15,569 bases of DNA, taken from contig NZ_ALEE01000160.1 of assembly GCF_000282995.1 (NCBI RefSeq), positions 1 to 15,569 of the forward strand. Reading direction: 5' to 3'. The position numbers and the translations under genes were made by a program. Shown one piece after another: positions 6,570 through 14,114 of the stretch. This DNA is from Melaminivora alkalimesophila. Its GTDB lineage: Bacteria > Pseudomonadota > Gammaproteobacteria > Burkholderiales > Burkholderiaceae_C. Within the stretch, counting starts at the first letter, position 1. Every line of letters begins with the position of its first letter. The notes beneath the pieces were generated by a model that saw only the letters and a program-made list of their open reading frames with translations, ran no database searches and was not told the origin of the DNA.

Positions 6570-7526
6570 ATGCCGATCTCTTCTCGATCCTGCGGCCGCG
6601 TCCGCCCCATCCTTTTCGTTGCTGCCTGCTGCACGCTGCTTGCCGGCTGCAGCAAGGCCGTGGTGCTCAACCCGGCCGGCGACGTGGCCGCGCAGCAAGG
6701 CAGGCTCGTCATGACCGCCACGCTGCTGATGCTGCTCATCATCGTGCCGGTCATCATCCTGACGCTGGCCTTTGCCTGGAAGTACCGCCAGAGCAACCAA
6801 GATGCGCCCTACAGCCCGGACTGGCATCACTCGACCACGCTCGAACTGGTCATCTGGACGGTGCCGCTGCTGATCGTCATCGCCCTCGGGGCGCTGACCT
6901 GGATCGGCACGCACAAGCTCGATCCCTACCGACCGCTGGACCGACTCGATGCCACACGCCCCCTGCCGCCGGATACCCGGCCGCTGGAGGTGCAGGTGGT
7001 CGCCATGGACTGGAAGTGGCTGTTCGTCTATCCCGAGCAGGGCATCGCCACCGTGAACGAACTGGCGGCGCCCGTGGACCGACCGATCCTGTTCAAGCTC
7101 ACGGCCACCTCGACCATGAATGCCTTCTACGTGCCGGACCTGGCCGGAATGATCTACGCCATGCCCGGCATGCAGACCGAGCTGAACGCCGTGATCAACC
7201 AGGCCGGCGTCTACCCGGGGCTGGCCTCGCACCACAGCGGCCCGGGTTTTTCCGGCATGACCTTCAAGTTCCACGGCCTGCCCGAGGCCGACTTCGCGCA
7301 GTGGGTGCAAAAGGCCAAGGCGGACGGCCGCTCGCTGGACCTGGCCAGCTATCTGGAGCTGGCCAAGCCCAGCGAGCGCGAGCCGGTGCAGCGCTTTGCC
7401 AGTGTGCAGCCCGATCTGTACCAGCGCATCCTGAACCGCTGCGTGGAGGACGGCCGGACCTGCCTGCACGAGACCATGGCAGCCAAGGACGCGCGCGCCG
7501 CCACGCCCCAGGCCGGCAGCCACTGA
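6570..7526 (+). CDS. cyoA: Cytochrome bo-type ubiquinol oxidase subunit II
   Basis: Subunit II of the heme-copper quinol oxidase, 318 residues. It opens with a lipoprotein signal: basic n-region, hydrophobic core about 14-25, and lipobox LAGC with the lipidated Cys at 27, as in E. coli CyoA. Two membrane helices follow at about 46-70 and 92-114, then the periplasmic cupredoxin domain (VVAMDWKWLFVYPE at 143-156). Cytochrome c oxidases carry a CuA site here; in this protein the first ligand position reads STMNAFYVP with Asn184, and the CxxxCxxxHxxM loop is replaced by GPGFSGMTFKF, so there is no CuA and the donor should be quinol. ATG 6570 is preferred over an in-frame GTG at 6534 because it starts the signal peptide. 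No clear Shine-Dalgarno is visible. Confidence 0.95.
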   Translation: MPISSRSCGRVRPILFVAACCTLLAGCSKAVVLNPAGDVAAQQGRLVMTATLLMLLIIVPVIILTLAFAWKYRQSNQDAPYSPDWHHSTTLELVIWTVPLLIVIALGALTWIGTHKLDPYRPLDRLDATRPLPPDTRPLEVQVVAMDWKWLFVYPEQGIATVNELAAPVDRPILFKLTATSTMNAFYVPDLAGMIYAMPGMQTELNAVINQAGVYPGLASHHSGPGFSGMTFKFHGLPEADFAQWVQKAKADGRSLDLASYLELAKPSEREPVQRFASVQPDLYQRILNRCVEDGRTCLHETMAAKDARAATPQAGSH

Positions 7527-7553
7527 AGCCGTGGCCGTACCAGAGAAATCGCT

Positions 7554-9560
7554 ATGTCTCCTGAACCACTGACTCCCAACCACTGGCTGCTGGGCCGCCT
7601 GAGCTGGCAGTCCGTCCCGATGGCGCACGAGCCCATCCTGCTGTGGACCTTCGTCTTCGTGGCACTCGGCGGCCTGCTGGTGCTGGCCGCCCTGACGCGC
7701 TACCGCCTGTGGGGCCCGCTGTGGCGCGACTGGATCTGCTCGATCGACCACAAGAAGATCGGCATCATGTACATGGTCCTGGGCCTGGTCATGTTCCTGC
7801 GCGGCTTTTCCGACGCGATCATGATGCGCCTGCACCAGGCCATGGCCGTCGGCGAGAGCCTGGGCTACCTGCCGCCACACCACTACGACCAGATCTTCAC
7901 GGCCCACGGCGTGATCATGATCTTCTTCGTGGCCATGCCGTTTGTCACGGGCTTGATGAACTACTTGGTGCCGCTGCAGATCGGCGCCCGCGACGTCGCC
8001 TTTCCGTTCCTGAACAACTTCAGCTTCTGGATGACCGTGGGCGGCGCCGTGCTGGTCATGGTCTCGCTGTTCCTGGGCGAATTTTCCACCTCGGGGTGGC
8101 TTGCGCTGTCCAACCTGGGGGCGCAGGATCCGGGCGTCGGGCTCGACTACTACATCTGGGCCCTGCAGGTCGCCGGGGTGGGGACGACGCTGTCGGCCAT
8201 CAACCTGATCGCCACCATCATCAAGATGCGCGCGCCCGGCATGAACCTCATGAAGATGCCGATCTTCACCTGGACCGCGCTGTGCACCAACGCCCTCATC
8301 GTGGCGAGCTTCCCGGTGCTCACGGCCACGCTGGCGCTGATGACGCTCGACCGCTACTTGGGCACCCAGTTCTTCAGCAACGACCTGGGCGGCAATTCCA
8401 TGCTGTACGTGAACCTGATCTGGATCTGGGGCCACCCCGAGGTCTACATCCTGGTGCTGCCCGCCTTCGGCGTGTATTCCGAGATCGTGCCGACCTTCAC
8501 CCGAAAGCGCCTGTTCGGCTACACCTCCATGGTCTATGCCACGGTGGTCATCACCATCTTGTCGTACCTGGTGTGGCTGCACCACTTCTTCACCATGGGC
8601 TCGGGCGCGACGGTGAACACCTTCTTTGGCATCACCACGATGATCATCTCGATCCCGACGGGCGCGAAGATCTTCAACTGGCTGTTCACCATGTACCGCG
8701 GCCGCATCCGCTTCACGGTGCCCATGATGTGGACCATCGGCTTCATGGTGACGTTCGCCATCGGCGGCATGACGGGCGTGCTGCTGGCGGTGCCGCCGGC
8801 GGACTTCGTGCTGCACAACTCGCTGTTCCTGGTCGCGCACTTCCACAACGTGATCATCGGCGGGGTGGTGTTCGGCGTGTTCGCCGCCATGAACTACTGG
8901 TTCCCCAAGGCCTTCGGTTACCGGCTGGTCGAGTCCTGGGGCAAGGCGTCGTTCTGGTTCTGGCTGGTGGGCTTCTGGGTGGCCTTCACGCCGCCCTACA
9001 TCCTGGGGCTGATGGGCGTGACGCGCCGCGTGAGCCATTTCGAGGACACCTCGCTGCAGCCGCTGTTCGTGACCTCCTTCATCGGCACGCTGCTGATCGC
9101 GGCGGGCATCGCCTGCCTGCTGGTGCAGCTGTTCGTCAGCTTCCGGCGCCGCGCCGAGCTGCGTGACCTGAGCGGCGACCCCTGGGACGGGCGCACGCTG
9201 GAGTGGGCGACCTCCTCGCCGCCGCCGCCGTACAACTTTGCCTTCACGCCCGTGGCCCACGAGATCGACGCCTGGTGGGACATGAAGCGGCACGGCTACC
9301 GGCGACCACTGTCGGGTTTCCAGCCCATCCACATGCCGGCCAACACGGCCGCGGGCTTCGTCATCGCCATGCTGTGCACGCTGCTGGGCTTTGCCATGGT
9401 CTGGCACATGTGGCTGCTGGCCGTCGGCGCCCTGGCCGCCGTCGTGCTCGCGGCGATCGTCCACAGCTTCAACTACCAGCGCGACCACTGGATCCCCGCC
9501 GCCGAGGTGGCGGCCGTGGAAGAGGCGCGCACCCAGCAACTGGCCGCCGCCCATGCCTGA
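7554..9560 (+). CDS. cyoB: Cytochrome bo-type ubiquinol oxidase subunit I
   Basis: Catalytic subunit of the proton-pumping oxidase, 668 residues, with the expected array of about 15 membrane helices. Low-spin heme ligands are His118 and His431; CuB ligands are His294 (GHPEVY, cross-linked to Tyr298), His343 and His344 (WLHHFFTMG); the high-spin heme ligand is His429 (AHFHN). Proton-path residues Asp147 (GARDVAFPF), Glu296 and Lys372 (PTGAKIFNW) are present. Residues known in E. coli CyoB to form the quinone site, Arg, Asp, His and Gln, are conserved as Arg83, Asp87, His110 and Gln113. This separates it from cytochrome c oxidase subunit I. A weak AGAGA precedes the ATG; the gap to cyoA is 27 nt. 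Confidence 0.98.
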   Translation: MSPEPLTPNHWLLGRLSWQSVPMAHEPILLWTFVFVALGGLLVLAALTRYRLWGPLWRDWICSIDHKKIGIMYMVLGLVMFLRGFSDAIMMRLHQAMAVGESLGYLPPHHYDQIFTAHGVIMIFFVAMPFVTGLMNYLVPLQIGARDVAFPFLNNFSFWMTVGGAVLVMVSLFLGEFSTSGWLALSNLGAQDPGVGLDYYIWALQVAGVGTTLSAINLIATIIKMRAPGMNLMKMPIFTWTALCTNALIVASFPVLTATLALMTLDRYLGTQFFSNDLGGNSMLYVNLIWIWGHPEVYILVLPAFGVYSEIVPTFTRKRLFGYTSMVYATVVITILSYLVWLHHFFTMGSGATVNTFFGITTMIISIPTGAKIFNWLFTMYRGRIRFTVPMMWTIGFMVTFAIGGMTGVLLAVPPADFVLHNSLFLVAHFHNVIIGGVVFGVFAAMNYWFPKAFGYRLVESWGKASFWFWLVGFWVAFTPPYILGLMGVTRRVSHFEDTSLQPLFVTSFIGTLLIAAGIACLLVQLFVSFRRRAELRDLSGDPWDGRTLEWATSSPPPPYNFAFTPVAHEIDAWWDMKRHGYRRPLSGFQPIHMPANTAAGFVIAMLCTLLGFAMVWHMWLLAVGALAAVVLAAIVHSFNYQRDHWIPAAEVAAVEEARTQQLAAAHA

Positions 9561-10197
9561 GACCACCGCGACCCTGACCCACCCCGGCGCCGGCCCTGGT
9601 GCCAGTGGCGCGCGCCGCTACCACTTGGCGCAGGAGCCGCACGTGGCCAACGGCACCGCCCTGGGCTTCTGGCTCTACCTGATGAGCGACATCCTCATCT
9701 TCGCGGCGCTGTTTGCCACCTACGGCGTGCTGGGGCGCGCCTACGCGGGTGGGCCGACCGGGGCGGAGCTGTTCGACCTGAAACTGGTGGCGCTCAACAC
9801 CGCCTTCCTGCTGCTGTCCTCCTTCACCTTCGGCCTGGCCATGCTGCACAAGCAGGCGCGCCAGGTGGGCGGGACGCTGGCTTGGCTCGGTGTCACGGGA
9901 CTGCTGGGTCTGGCCTTCCTGGCGGTGGAGCTCTACGAATTCGCCCACCTGATCGCCCAGGGCGCGACGCCCCAGCGCAGCGCCTTCCTCTCGGCCTTCT
10001 TCGCCCTGGTGGGCACGCACGGCCTGCACGTAGCCTTCGGCCTGGTGTGGCTGGTCACGCTGATGCTGCAGGTGCATCGGCACGGCCTGATTCCCGCCAA
10101 CGTGCGCCGCGTCGATTGCCTGTCCATGTTCTGGCACTTCCTGGACCTGGTGTGGGTGGGCGTCTTCACCTTTGTGTACCTGATGGGGGTGCTGTAG
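9553..10197 (+). CDS. cyoC: Cytochrome bo-type ubiquinol oxidase subunit III
   Basis: Subunit III of the oxidase, 214 residues (E. coli CyoC about 204), with five membrane helices at roughly 35-57, 76-97, 108-128, 145-170 and 190-212. Characteristic stretches are [20 protein letters not shown] in helix 1 and [20 protein letters not shown] in helix 5. The ATG at 9553 overlaps the end of cyoB by eight bases (ATGCCTGA), indicating coupled translation. It stabilises the CyoB core rather than binding redox cofactors. Confidence 0.96.
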   Translation: MPETTATLTHPGAGPGASGARRYHLAQEPHVANGTALGFWLYLMSDILIFAALFATYGVLGRAYAGGPTGAELFDLKLVALNTAFLLLSSFTFGLAMLHKQARQVGGTLAWLGVTGLLGLAFLAVELYEFAHLIAQGATPQRSAFLSAFFALVGTHGLHVAFGLVWLVTLMLQVHRHGLIPANVRRVDCLSMFWHFLDLVWVGVFTFVYLMGVL

Positions 10198-10623
10198 ATG
10201 GGCACGCACGAACTTCCTGCCGACCACGGCGCGCACCCGGCCGAGGCCGAGGAACTGTTGGTCACCCGGTCCGACTACGTCCGGGGCTTCATCCTGGCCG
10301 TGCTGCTCACGGTGGCGGCGTTCTGGCTGGTCATGGGCGACGTCATCCAGAACCGCGCCACGCTCGCGGTGGCGCTCGGCGTGCTGGCCGCCGTCCAGAT
10401 CCTGATCCACATGGTGTATTTCCTGCACATGAACGGCCGGATGCAGGGCGGTTGGACCCTGCTGTCGACCATCTTCGCCGCCGTGTTCGTGGTGGTGACG
10501 CTCGCGGGAACGCTGTGGGTGATGTTCCACATGAACGCCCACATGATGCCCGACCACGCCAACCCCATGGCGCGCTCACAACCCGCCCAGGAGCGCCCTG
10601 CCCTGCCCGGCGCTGCGCCTTGA
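10198..10623 (+). CDS. cyoD: Cytochrome bo-type ubiquinol oxidase subunit IV
   Basis: Small membrane subunit, 141 residues against 109 in E. coli. Three helices at about 28-46, 55-76 and 87-110 carry the family stretches YVRGFILAVLLTVAAFWLVM and VQILIHMVYFLHMN. The extra length is a Met/His- then Pro-rich tail after residue 112, beyond the conserved end. The ATG directly abuts the cyoC stop with no gap. Subunit IV is thought to help assemble the CuB site. Confidence 0.94.
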   Translation: MGTHELPADHGAHPAEAEELLVTRSDYVRGFILAVLLTVAAFWLVMGDVIQNRATLAVALGVLAAVQILIHMVYFLHMNGRMQGGWTLLSTIFAAVFVVVTLAGTLWVMFHMNAHMMPDHANPMARSQPAQERPALPGAAP

Positions 10624-11450
10624 TGCAGGCTTCGGCCGGAGAACCTGCGCCGCGGCGGCCCCGCTCGGCTGCCGCCCTGGCGCTGCTGGCTTTGGCGGGA
10701 CTGGCCCTGTTCCTCGCCTTTGCCGGGCTGGGCGCCTGGCAGCTGGAGCGGCGCGCCTGGAAGCTGGCCCTCATCGAGCGCGTGGAGCAGCGCCTGCAGG
10801 CCGCGCCCCGGCCGCTGCCGCCGCGCTCCGACTGGCCGCGCGTGGATGCGGCGCGCCATGAATACCTGCCGGTGCGGCTGCAGGGCCGCTGGCAGGCGGA
10901 CAAGACCGTGCTGACCCAGGCGACGACGGAGCTGGGCGCCGGCTTCTGGGTGCTGACGCCGCTGGCGCTGGACACGGGCGGGCAGGTGCTGGTCAACCGC
11001 GGCTTCATTCCCGAAGCGCTGCGCAGGGCGTGGCCGGCCCGCGACCCCCTCCTGGCGGCCGGCCAGAGCGACGCACCCGTGCGGCTGGCGGGGCTGCTGC
11101 GCATGAGCGAGCCCGGCGGCGGTTTTCTGCGCCGCAACGACCCGGCCGCAGGCCGCTGGCACTCGCGCGACGTGGCGGCGATCGCCCAGGCGCAGGGGCT
11201 GGACGGGGTCGCGCCCTTCTTCGTCGATGCCGGCCTGCCCGGCCCTTCCACCGGCGCCCAGGCGGCGCCCGCTCCCGACGCCTGGCCGCGCCCCGGCATG
11301 ACCGTGGTGCAGTTTCGCAATACGCACCTGGTCTATGCGTTGACCTGGTGGGGGCTTGCCGCCCTGGTGGGCGGGGGAATGGCCCTGGTGGCGCGCCACG
11401 AACTTCGTCTGCGCGCGCTCATGGCTCCCGGGCCAGCGGGATCGGCCTGA
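10623..11450 (+). CDS. SURF1-family oxidase assembly factor
   Basis: A 275-residue membrane protein with the SURF1 topology: one helix near the N-terminus (about 17-38), a periplasmic domain, and a second helix near the C-terminus (about 236-260). The hallmark GAWQLERRAWKLALI follows helix 1 (37-51), and HEYLPVRLQGRW, VLVNRGFIP and the terminal NTHLVYALTWWGLA match the family. SURF1 proteins help insert heme into subunit I of heme-copper oxidases; quinol-oxidase-dedicated versions are known from other proteobacteria. The start overlaps the cyoD stop by one base (TGATG), so it is part of the cyo operon. Service to CyoB rather than to a cytochrome c oxidase is inferred from that linkage. Confidence 0.93.
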   Translation: MQASAGEPAPRRPRSAAALALLALAGLALFLAFAGLGAWQLERRAWKLALIERVEQRLQAAPRPLPPRSDWPRVDAARHEYLPVRLQGRWQADKTVLTQATTELGAGFWVLTPLALDTGGQVLVNRGFIPEALRRAWPARDPLLAAGQSDAPVRLAGLLRMSEPGGGFLRRNDPAAGRWHSRDVAAIAQAQGLDGVAPFFVDAGLPGPSTGAQAAPAPDAWPRPGMTVVQFRNTHLVYALTWWGLAALVGGGMALVARHELRLRALMAPGPAGSA

Positions 11451-11632
11451 GCCTCCCGAGACCCCGCCGGGTGGCCGCGCCCACGTGCGGATGGCTGCGG
11501 CGGCCGCCCCTGTCCCGCAGGCGAACGCCTCACCGAGGACCAATGCACCCGTTCTGGCATCATGGTTCGGTTCGGCCAGCCGCACACCCGGGCCGGGCAG
11601 TGCCCGCCAGTCGGTGTCCCGCCCACCTGGCC

Positions 11633-11637
11633 AGGAG
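11633..11637 (+). promoter_or_regulatory. Shine-Dalgarno AGGAG fixing the MBL hydrolase start
   Basis: AGGAG lies five bases before the ATG at 11643. An in-frame ATG exists at 11562 but has no such site, and the 27 codons between encode Pro/Gly-rich sequence unlike the fold start. The remaining part of the 192-bp gap after the SURF1 gene (11451-11642) shows no convincing promoter; a perfect 6-bp-arm palindrome CGGGCA-G-TGCCCG sits at 11594-11606. Confidence 0.65.
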
Positions 11638-11642
11638 ACCCC

Positions 11643-12539
11643 ATGCAAGCCTCGCACACCTTCGGCCCCGTCCGCATCTACCTCGGCCACCAGTCCGGCA
11701 AGTATCCTGACGGCAACCAGATCGTCGTCCAGGGCGCCGACACCCGCATCGCCTTCGACACCCCGCTGGTGTCGCGCCAGATCGGCGAGGACCTGGAAGG
11801 CGCCGACCTGCTGCTGCTCAGCCACATGCACGAGGACCACGCGGTCGGCCTGGGACGCCTGGCGCACGTGCCCGTCCAGGCGCACGAGGCCGACCTGCAG
11901 GCGGTGCGCTCCTGGGAAGGCTTCAAGCGCCACTACGGCTACCCAGACGAGATCCTCGACGCGCTGCACGGCATGATCGTGCGCGAGTTCGACTACCAGC
12001 CGCGCCCGGACGCCACCGGCTACACCGATGGCCAGGTCTGGGAGCTGGGCGGCGGCGTGCGCGTGCGCGCCCACCACCTGCCGGGCCATTCCGCGGGGCA
12101 TTGCGCCCTGGTCGAGGAAAGCACGGGGGTGGCCTTCATCGGCGACATCGACCTCACGGGCTTCGGCCCCTACTACGGCGACGCGGGCTCCAGCCTGGAA
12201 CAGTTCGAGCGCAGCCTGGAGCAGCTGCGCACGCTGGAGGCGCGCACCTGGGTCACCTCACACCACCGCGGCGTACTGACCGAACGCGCCGCCTTCCTCC
12301 AGGCCCTGGACCGCTTCGCCGCGAAGATCGGCGAGCGCGACGCGCGGCTGCTGGCCCGCCTGCGCGAGCGGCCGCACACGCTGGACGAGCTGGTGGCGCA
12401 CGGCCTGCTCTACCCGGTCGGCACGCCCCTGCCCTGGGTCGCCATGGCCGAGCGGCGCACCATCGAGCAGCACCTGGAGCGCCTGCAGGCTCGCGGCGCG
12501 GTACAGCAGGACGGCGCCGGCAGCTACCGGGCCACCTGA
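11643..12539 (+). CDS. Metallo-beta-lactamase-fold hydrolase, substrate unknown
   Basis: A 298-residue cytoplasmic protein (no signal peptide) of the metallo-beta-lactamase superfamily, a dinuclear metal hydrolase fold. The metal motif HMHEDH spans residues 61-66, followed by His149 in LPGHSAGH, Asp168 in GDIDLTGFG, and His207/His208 in TSHHRG, so the full ligand set is present and it should be active. After the fold, about residues 225-298 form a helical tail that looks like the winged-helix extension of LACTB2/hydroxyacylglutathione-hydrolase-like proteins (RTIEQHLERLQARGAV). The family is too broad to name a substrate; glyoxalase II-like or thioesterase activity are possibilities only. Confidence 0.9.
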   Translation: MQASHTFGPVRIYLGHQSGKYPDGNQIVVQGADTRIAFDTPLVSRQIGEDLEGADLLLLSHMHEDHAVGLGRLAHVPVQAHEADLQAVRSWEGFKRHYGYPDEILDALHGMIVREFDYQPRPDATGYTDGQVWELGGGVRVRAHHLPGHSAGHCALVEESTGVAFIGDIDLTGFGPYYGDAGSSLEQFERSLEQLRTLEARTWVTSHHRGVLTERAAFLQALDRFAAKIGERDARLLARLRERPHTLDELVAHGLLYPVGTPLPWVAMAERRTIEQHLERLQARGAVQQDGAGSYRAT

Positions 12540-12542
12540 GCG

Positions 12543-12586
12543 ACACCCGCCGGGACCCGTCGCGTGCAGCGGCGGGGTCGGGTGGT
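12543..12586 (+). terminator. Large imperfect hairpin after the MBL gene
   Basis: Beginning three bases after the stop codon, GACCCGTCGC (12554-12563) pairs with 12569-12579 around the loop GTGCA with one bulged G and one G-U pair; ACACCCG before it can pair with GGGTGGT after it, extending the structure. No T-run follows, so it may act as a Rho-independent-like pause, an mRNA 3' end protector, or nothing. Confidence 0.4.
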
Positions 12587-12604
12587 CGGGAGCCCCGCCT
12601 GGCA

Positions 12605-12631
12605 TTGCGATCTTTGCGCATCGGAGACAAT
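12605..12631 (+). promoter_or_regulatory. Candidate promoter of trhP
   Basis: TTGCGA (12605-12610) and GACAAT (12626-12631) are 15 bases apart, slightly short of optimum, and end 32 nt before the trhP ATG. GACAAT is a good -10-like hexamer (4/6) and the segment is the least GC-rich part of this gap. It follows the hairpin after the preceding gene, as expected for a separate transcription unit. Confidence 0.38.
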
Positions 12632-12663
12632 GGCCGGTTCGCCCCCGCACACCCTCGATTGCC

Positions 12664-14028
12664 ATGAAAAGCCCGGAACTGCTGCTGCCCGCCGGCTCGC
12701 TCGACAAGATGCGCGCCGCCTACGATTTCGGCGCCGACGCCGTCTATGCCGGCCAGCCGCGCTACTCCTTGCGCGCGCGCAACAACGAGTTCCGGCTGGA
12801 GCAGATTGCGCAAGGCATCGCCGAAGCGCACGCACGCGGCAAGAAATTCTTCGTCACCAGCAACCTGATCGCGCACAACGACAAGGTGCGAACCTACCTG
12901 CGCGACATCGAACCGGTGATCGCGTGCCGGCCCGACGCCTTCATCATGGCCGACCCGGGCCTGATCATGATGGTCAAGGAGAAGTGGCCGGAGACCGAAA
13001 TCCACCTCTCGGTGCAGGCGAACACCACCAACTGGGCCACCGTGAAGTTCTGGCAGAAGGTGGGCGTCTCGCGCATCATCCTGTCGCGCGAGCTGAGCCT
13101 GGACGAGATCGAGAAGATCCGCCAGGAATGCCCGGACATGGAATTGGAAGTGTTCGTGCACGGCGCCTTGTGCATCGCCTATTCGGGCCGCTGCCTGCTG
13201 TCGGGTTATTTCAACCGGCGCGACCCCAACCAGGGCACCTGCACCAACGCCTGCCGCTGGGAGTACAAGACGCACGAAGCCGCCGTCGACCCCAACACCG
13301 GCGAGGCGCTGGCCATGCGCATGGAAGGTGATGGCTTCAACTTCGAGGCCGCGCGCGAGGAGGCCGACAGCCAGTTCACCAGCACCTGCGGCGGCGGCCA
13401 ACGCCACCCGAAGGCCGACCAGGTCTACCTGATCGAGGAGATCGGCCGCCCGGGCGAGCTGATGCCCATCATGGAGGACGAGCACGGCACCTACATCATG
13501 AACAGCAAGGATCTGCGCGCCGTCGAGCACGTCGAGCGGCTGGTCAAGATCGGTGTCGATTCGCTCAAGATCGAGGGCCGCACCAAGAGCCTGTACTACG
13601 TGGCGCGCACCGCCCAGGTCTACCGCCGCGCGATCGACGACGCCGTCGCCGGCCGGCCTTTCAACCCGCACCTGATCACCGAGCTGGAGGGCCTGGCGAA
13701 CCGTGGCTACACCGGGGGCCTTTTGGAGCGCCGCCCGGCCCACGACTACCAGAACTACGAGACCGGCCACAGCGTGCTGCAGCGCAGCCACTTCGTGGGC
13801 GAGGTGCGCAGCTGGGCCGACGGCATGGCCGAGGTGGAGACCAAGAACCGCTTCCAGGTCGGCGACACGCTGGAGATCATCCACCCGTCCGGCAACCGGC
13901 AGATCGAGCTGAAAGAGATGTTCAACCTCGAGGGCACGCCGGTGCAGGTCGCCCAGGGCAGCCCGATCCGCGTGCGCATCCCGCTCGAAGGTCCGGTCGA
14001 GGGCGCACTGATCGCCCGGCTGCTCTGA
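12664..14028 (+). CDS. trhP: tRNA 5-hydroxyuridine modification protein TrhP (YegQ, U32 family)
   Basis: TrhP uses prephenate to hydroxylate U34 of certain tRNAs, giving 5-hydroxyuridine, the precursor of cmo5U wobble modifications. The product has 454 residues, almost the length of E. coli YegQ (453) and much shorter than the related 23S rRNA enzyme RlhA. Matching stretches include ELLLPAGSLDKMRAAYDFGA at the N-terminus, ADAVYAGQPRYSLRARNNEF, FVHGALCIAYSGRCLLSGY, DPNQGTCTNACRWEY, EDEHGTYIMNSKDLRA and SLKIEGRTKS. The four U32 cysteines expected to bind an iron-sulfur cluster are Cys170, Cys177, Cys193 and Cys197. A segment around 235-248 (STCGGGQRHPK, with an extra Cys242) differs from what I recall of E. 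coli. The old label, collagenase-like U32 peptidase, is probably misleading. Confidence 0.93.
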   Translation: MKSPELLLPAGSLDKMRAAYDFGADAVYAGQPRYSLRARNNEFRLEQIAQGIAEAHARGKKFFVTSNLIAHNDKVRTYLRDIEPVIACRPDAFIMADPGLIMMVKEKWPETEIHLSVQANTTNWATVKFWQKVGVSRIILSRELSLDEIEKIRQECPDMELEVFVHGALCIAYSGRCLLSGYFNRRDPNQGTCTNACRWEYKTHEAAVDPNTGEALAMRMEGDGFNFEAAREEADSQFTSTCGGGQRHPKADQVYLIEEIGRPGELMPIMEDEHGTYIMNSKDLRAVEHVERLVKIGVDSLKIEGRTKSLYYVARTAQVYRRAIDDAVAGRPFNPHLITELEGLANRGYTGGLLERRPAHDYQNYETGHSVLQRSHFVGEVRSWADGMAEVETKNRFQVGDTLEIIHPSGNRQIELKEMFNLEGTPVQVAQGSPIRVRIPLEGPVEGALIARLL

Positions 14029-14069
14029 CGCTTGGGCGCTGCCCACCAGCAGCCCACCCCTTCCCCAGC

Positions 14070-14095
14070 AAGGCCCGCCAGGGCCTTTTGCTTTT
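14070..14095 (+). terminator. Intrinsic terminator after trhP
   Basis: AAGGCCC (14070-14076) pairs perfectly with GGGCCTT (14081-14087) around a GCCA loop, followed directly by TTGCTTTT. This is the best terminator in the window and lies 42 nt after the trhP stop. It also lies only 19 nt before the next gene's ATG. Confidence 0.85.
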
Positions 14096-14114
14096 CCCTG
14101 TCCTGCCCCTTTCG

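Noticed and set aside
6444..9566. A 1040-codon open frame on the minus strand opposite cyoA and cyoB
   Set aside because: Its translation is His/Gln/Arg/Gly-rich without recognisable domains, exactly as expected from the antisense of GC-rich coding DNA, while the plus strand encodes textbook oxidase subunits.
6570..10623. Annotation of the oxidase as an aa3-type cytochrome c oxidase (coxBACD)
   Set aside because: Subunit II has a lipobox and lacks the CuA cysteines and histidines; subunit I has the quinone-site Arg, Asp, His and Gln residues; gene order is cyoABCD.
12664..14028. Collagenase or peptidase function for the U32 protein
   Set aside because: Length and motifs match YegQ/TrhP, whose known role is tRNA hydroxylation; protease activity is a legacy family name.
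12253..14046. A 597-codon minus-strand open frame opposite the MBL hydrolase gene and trhP
   Set aside because: Low-information antisense translation; the plus strand carries two clear conserved proteins.
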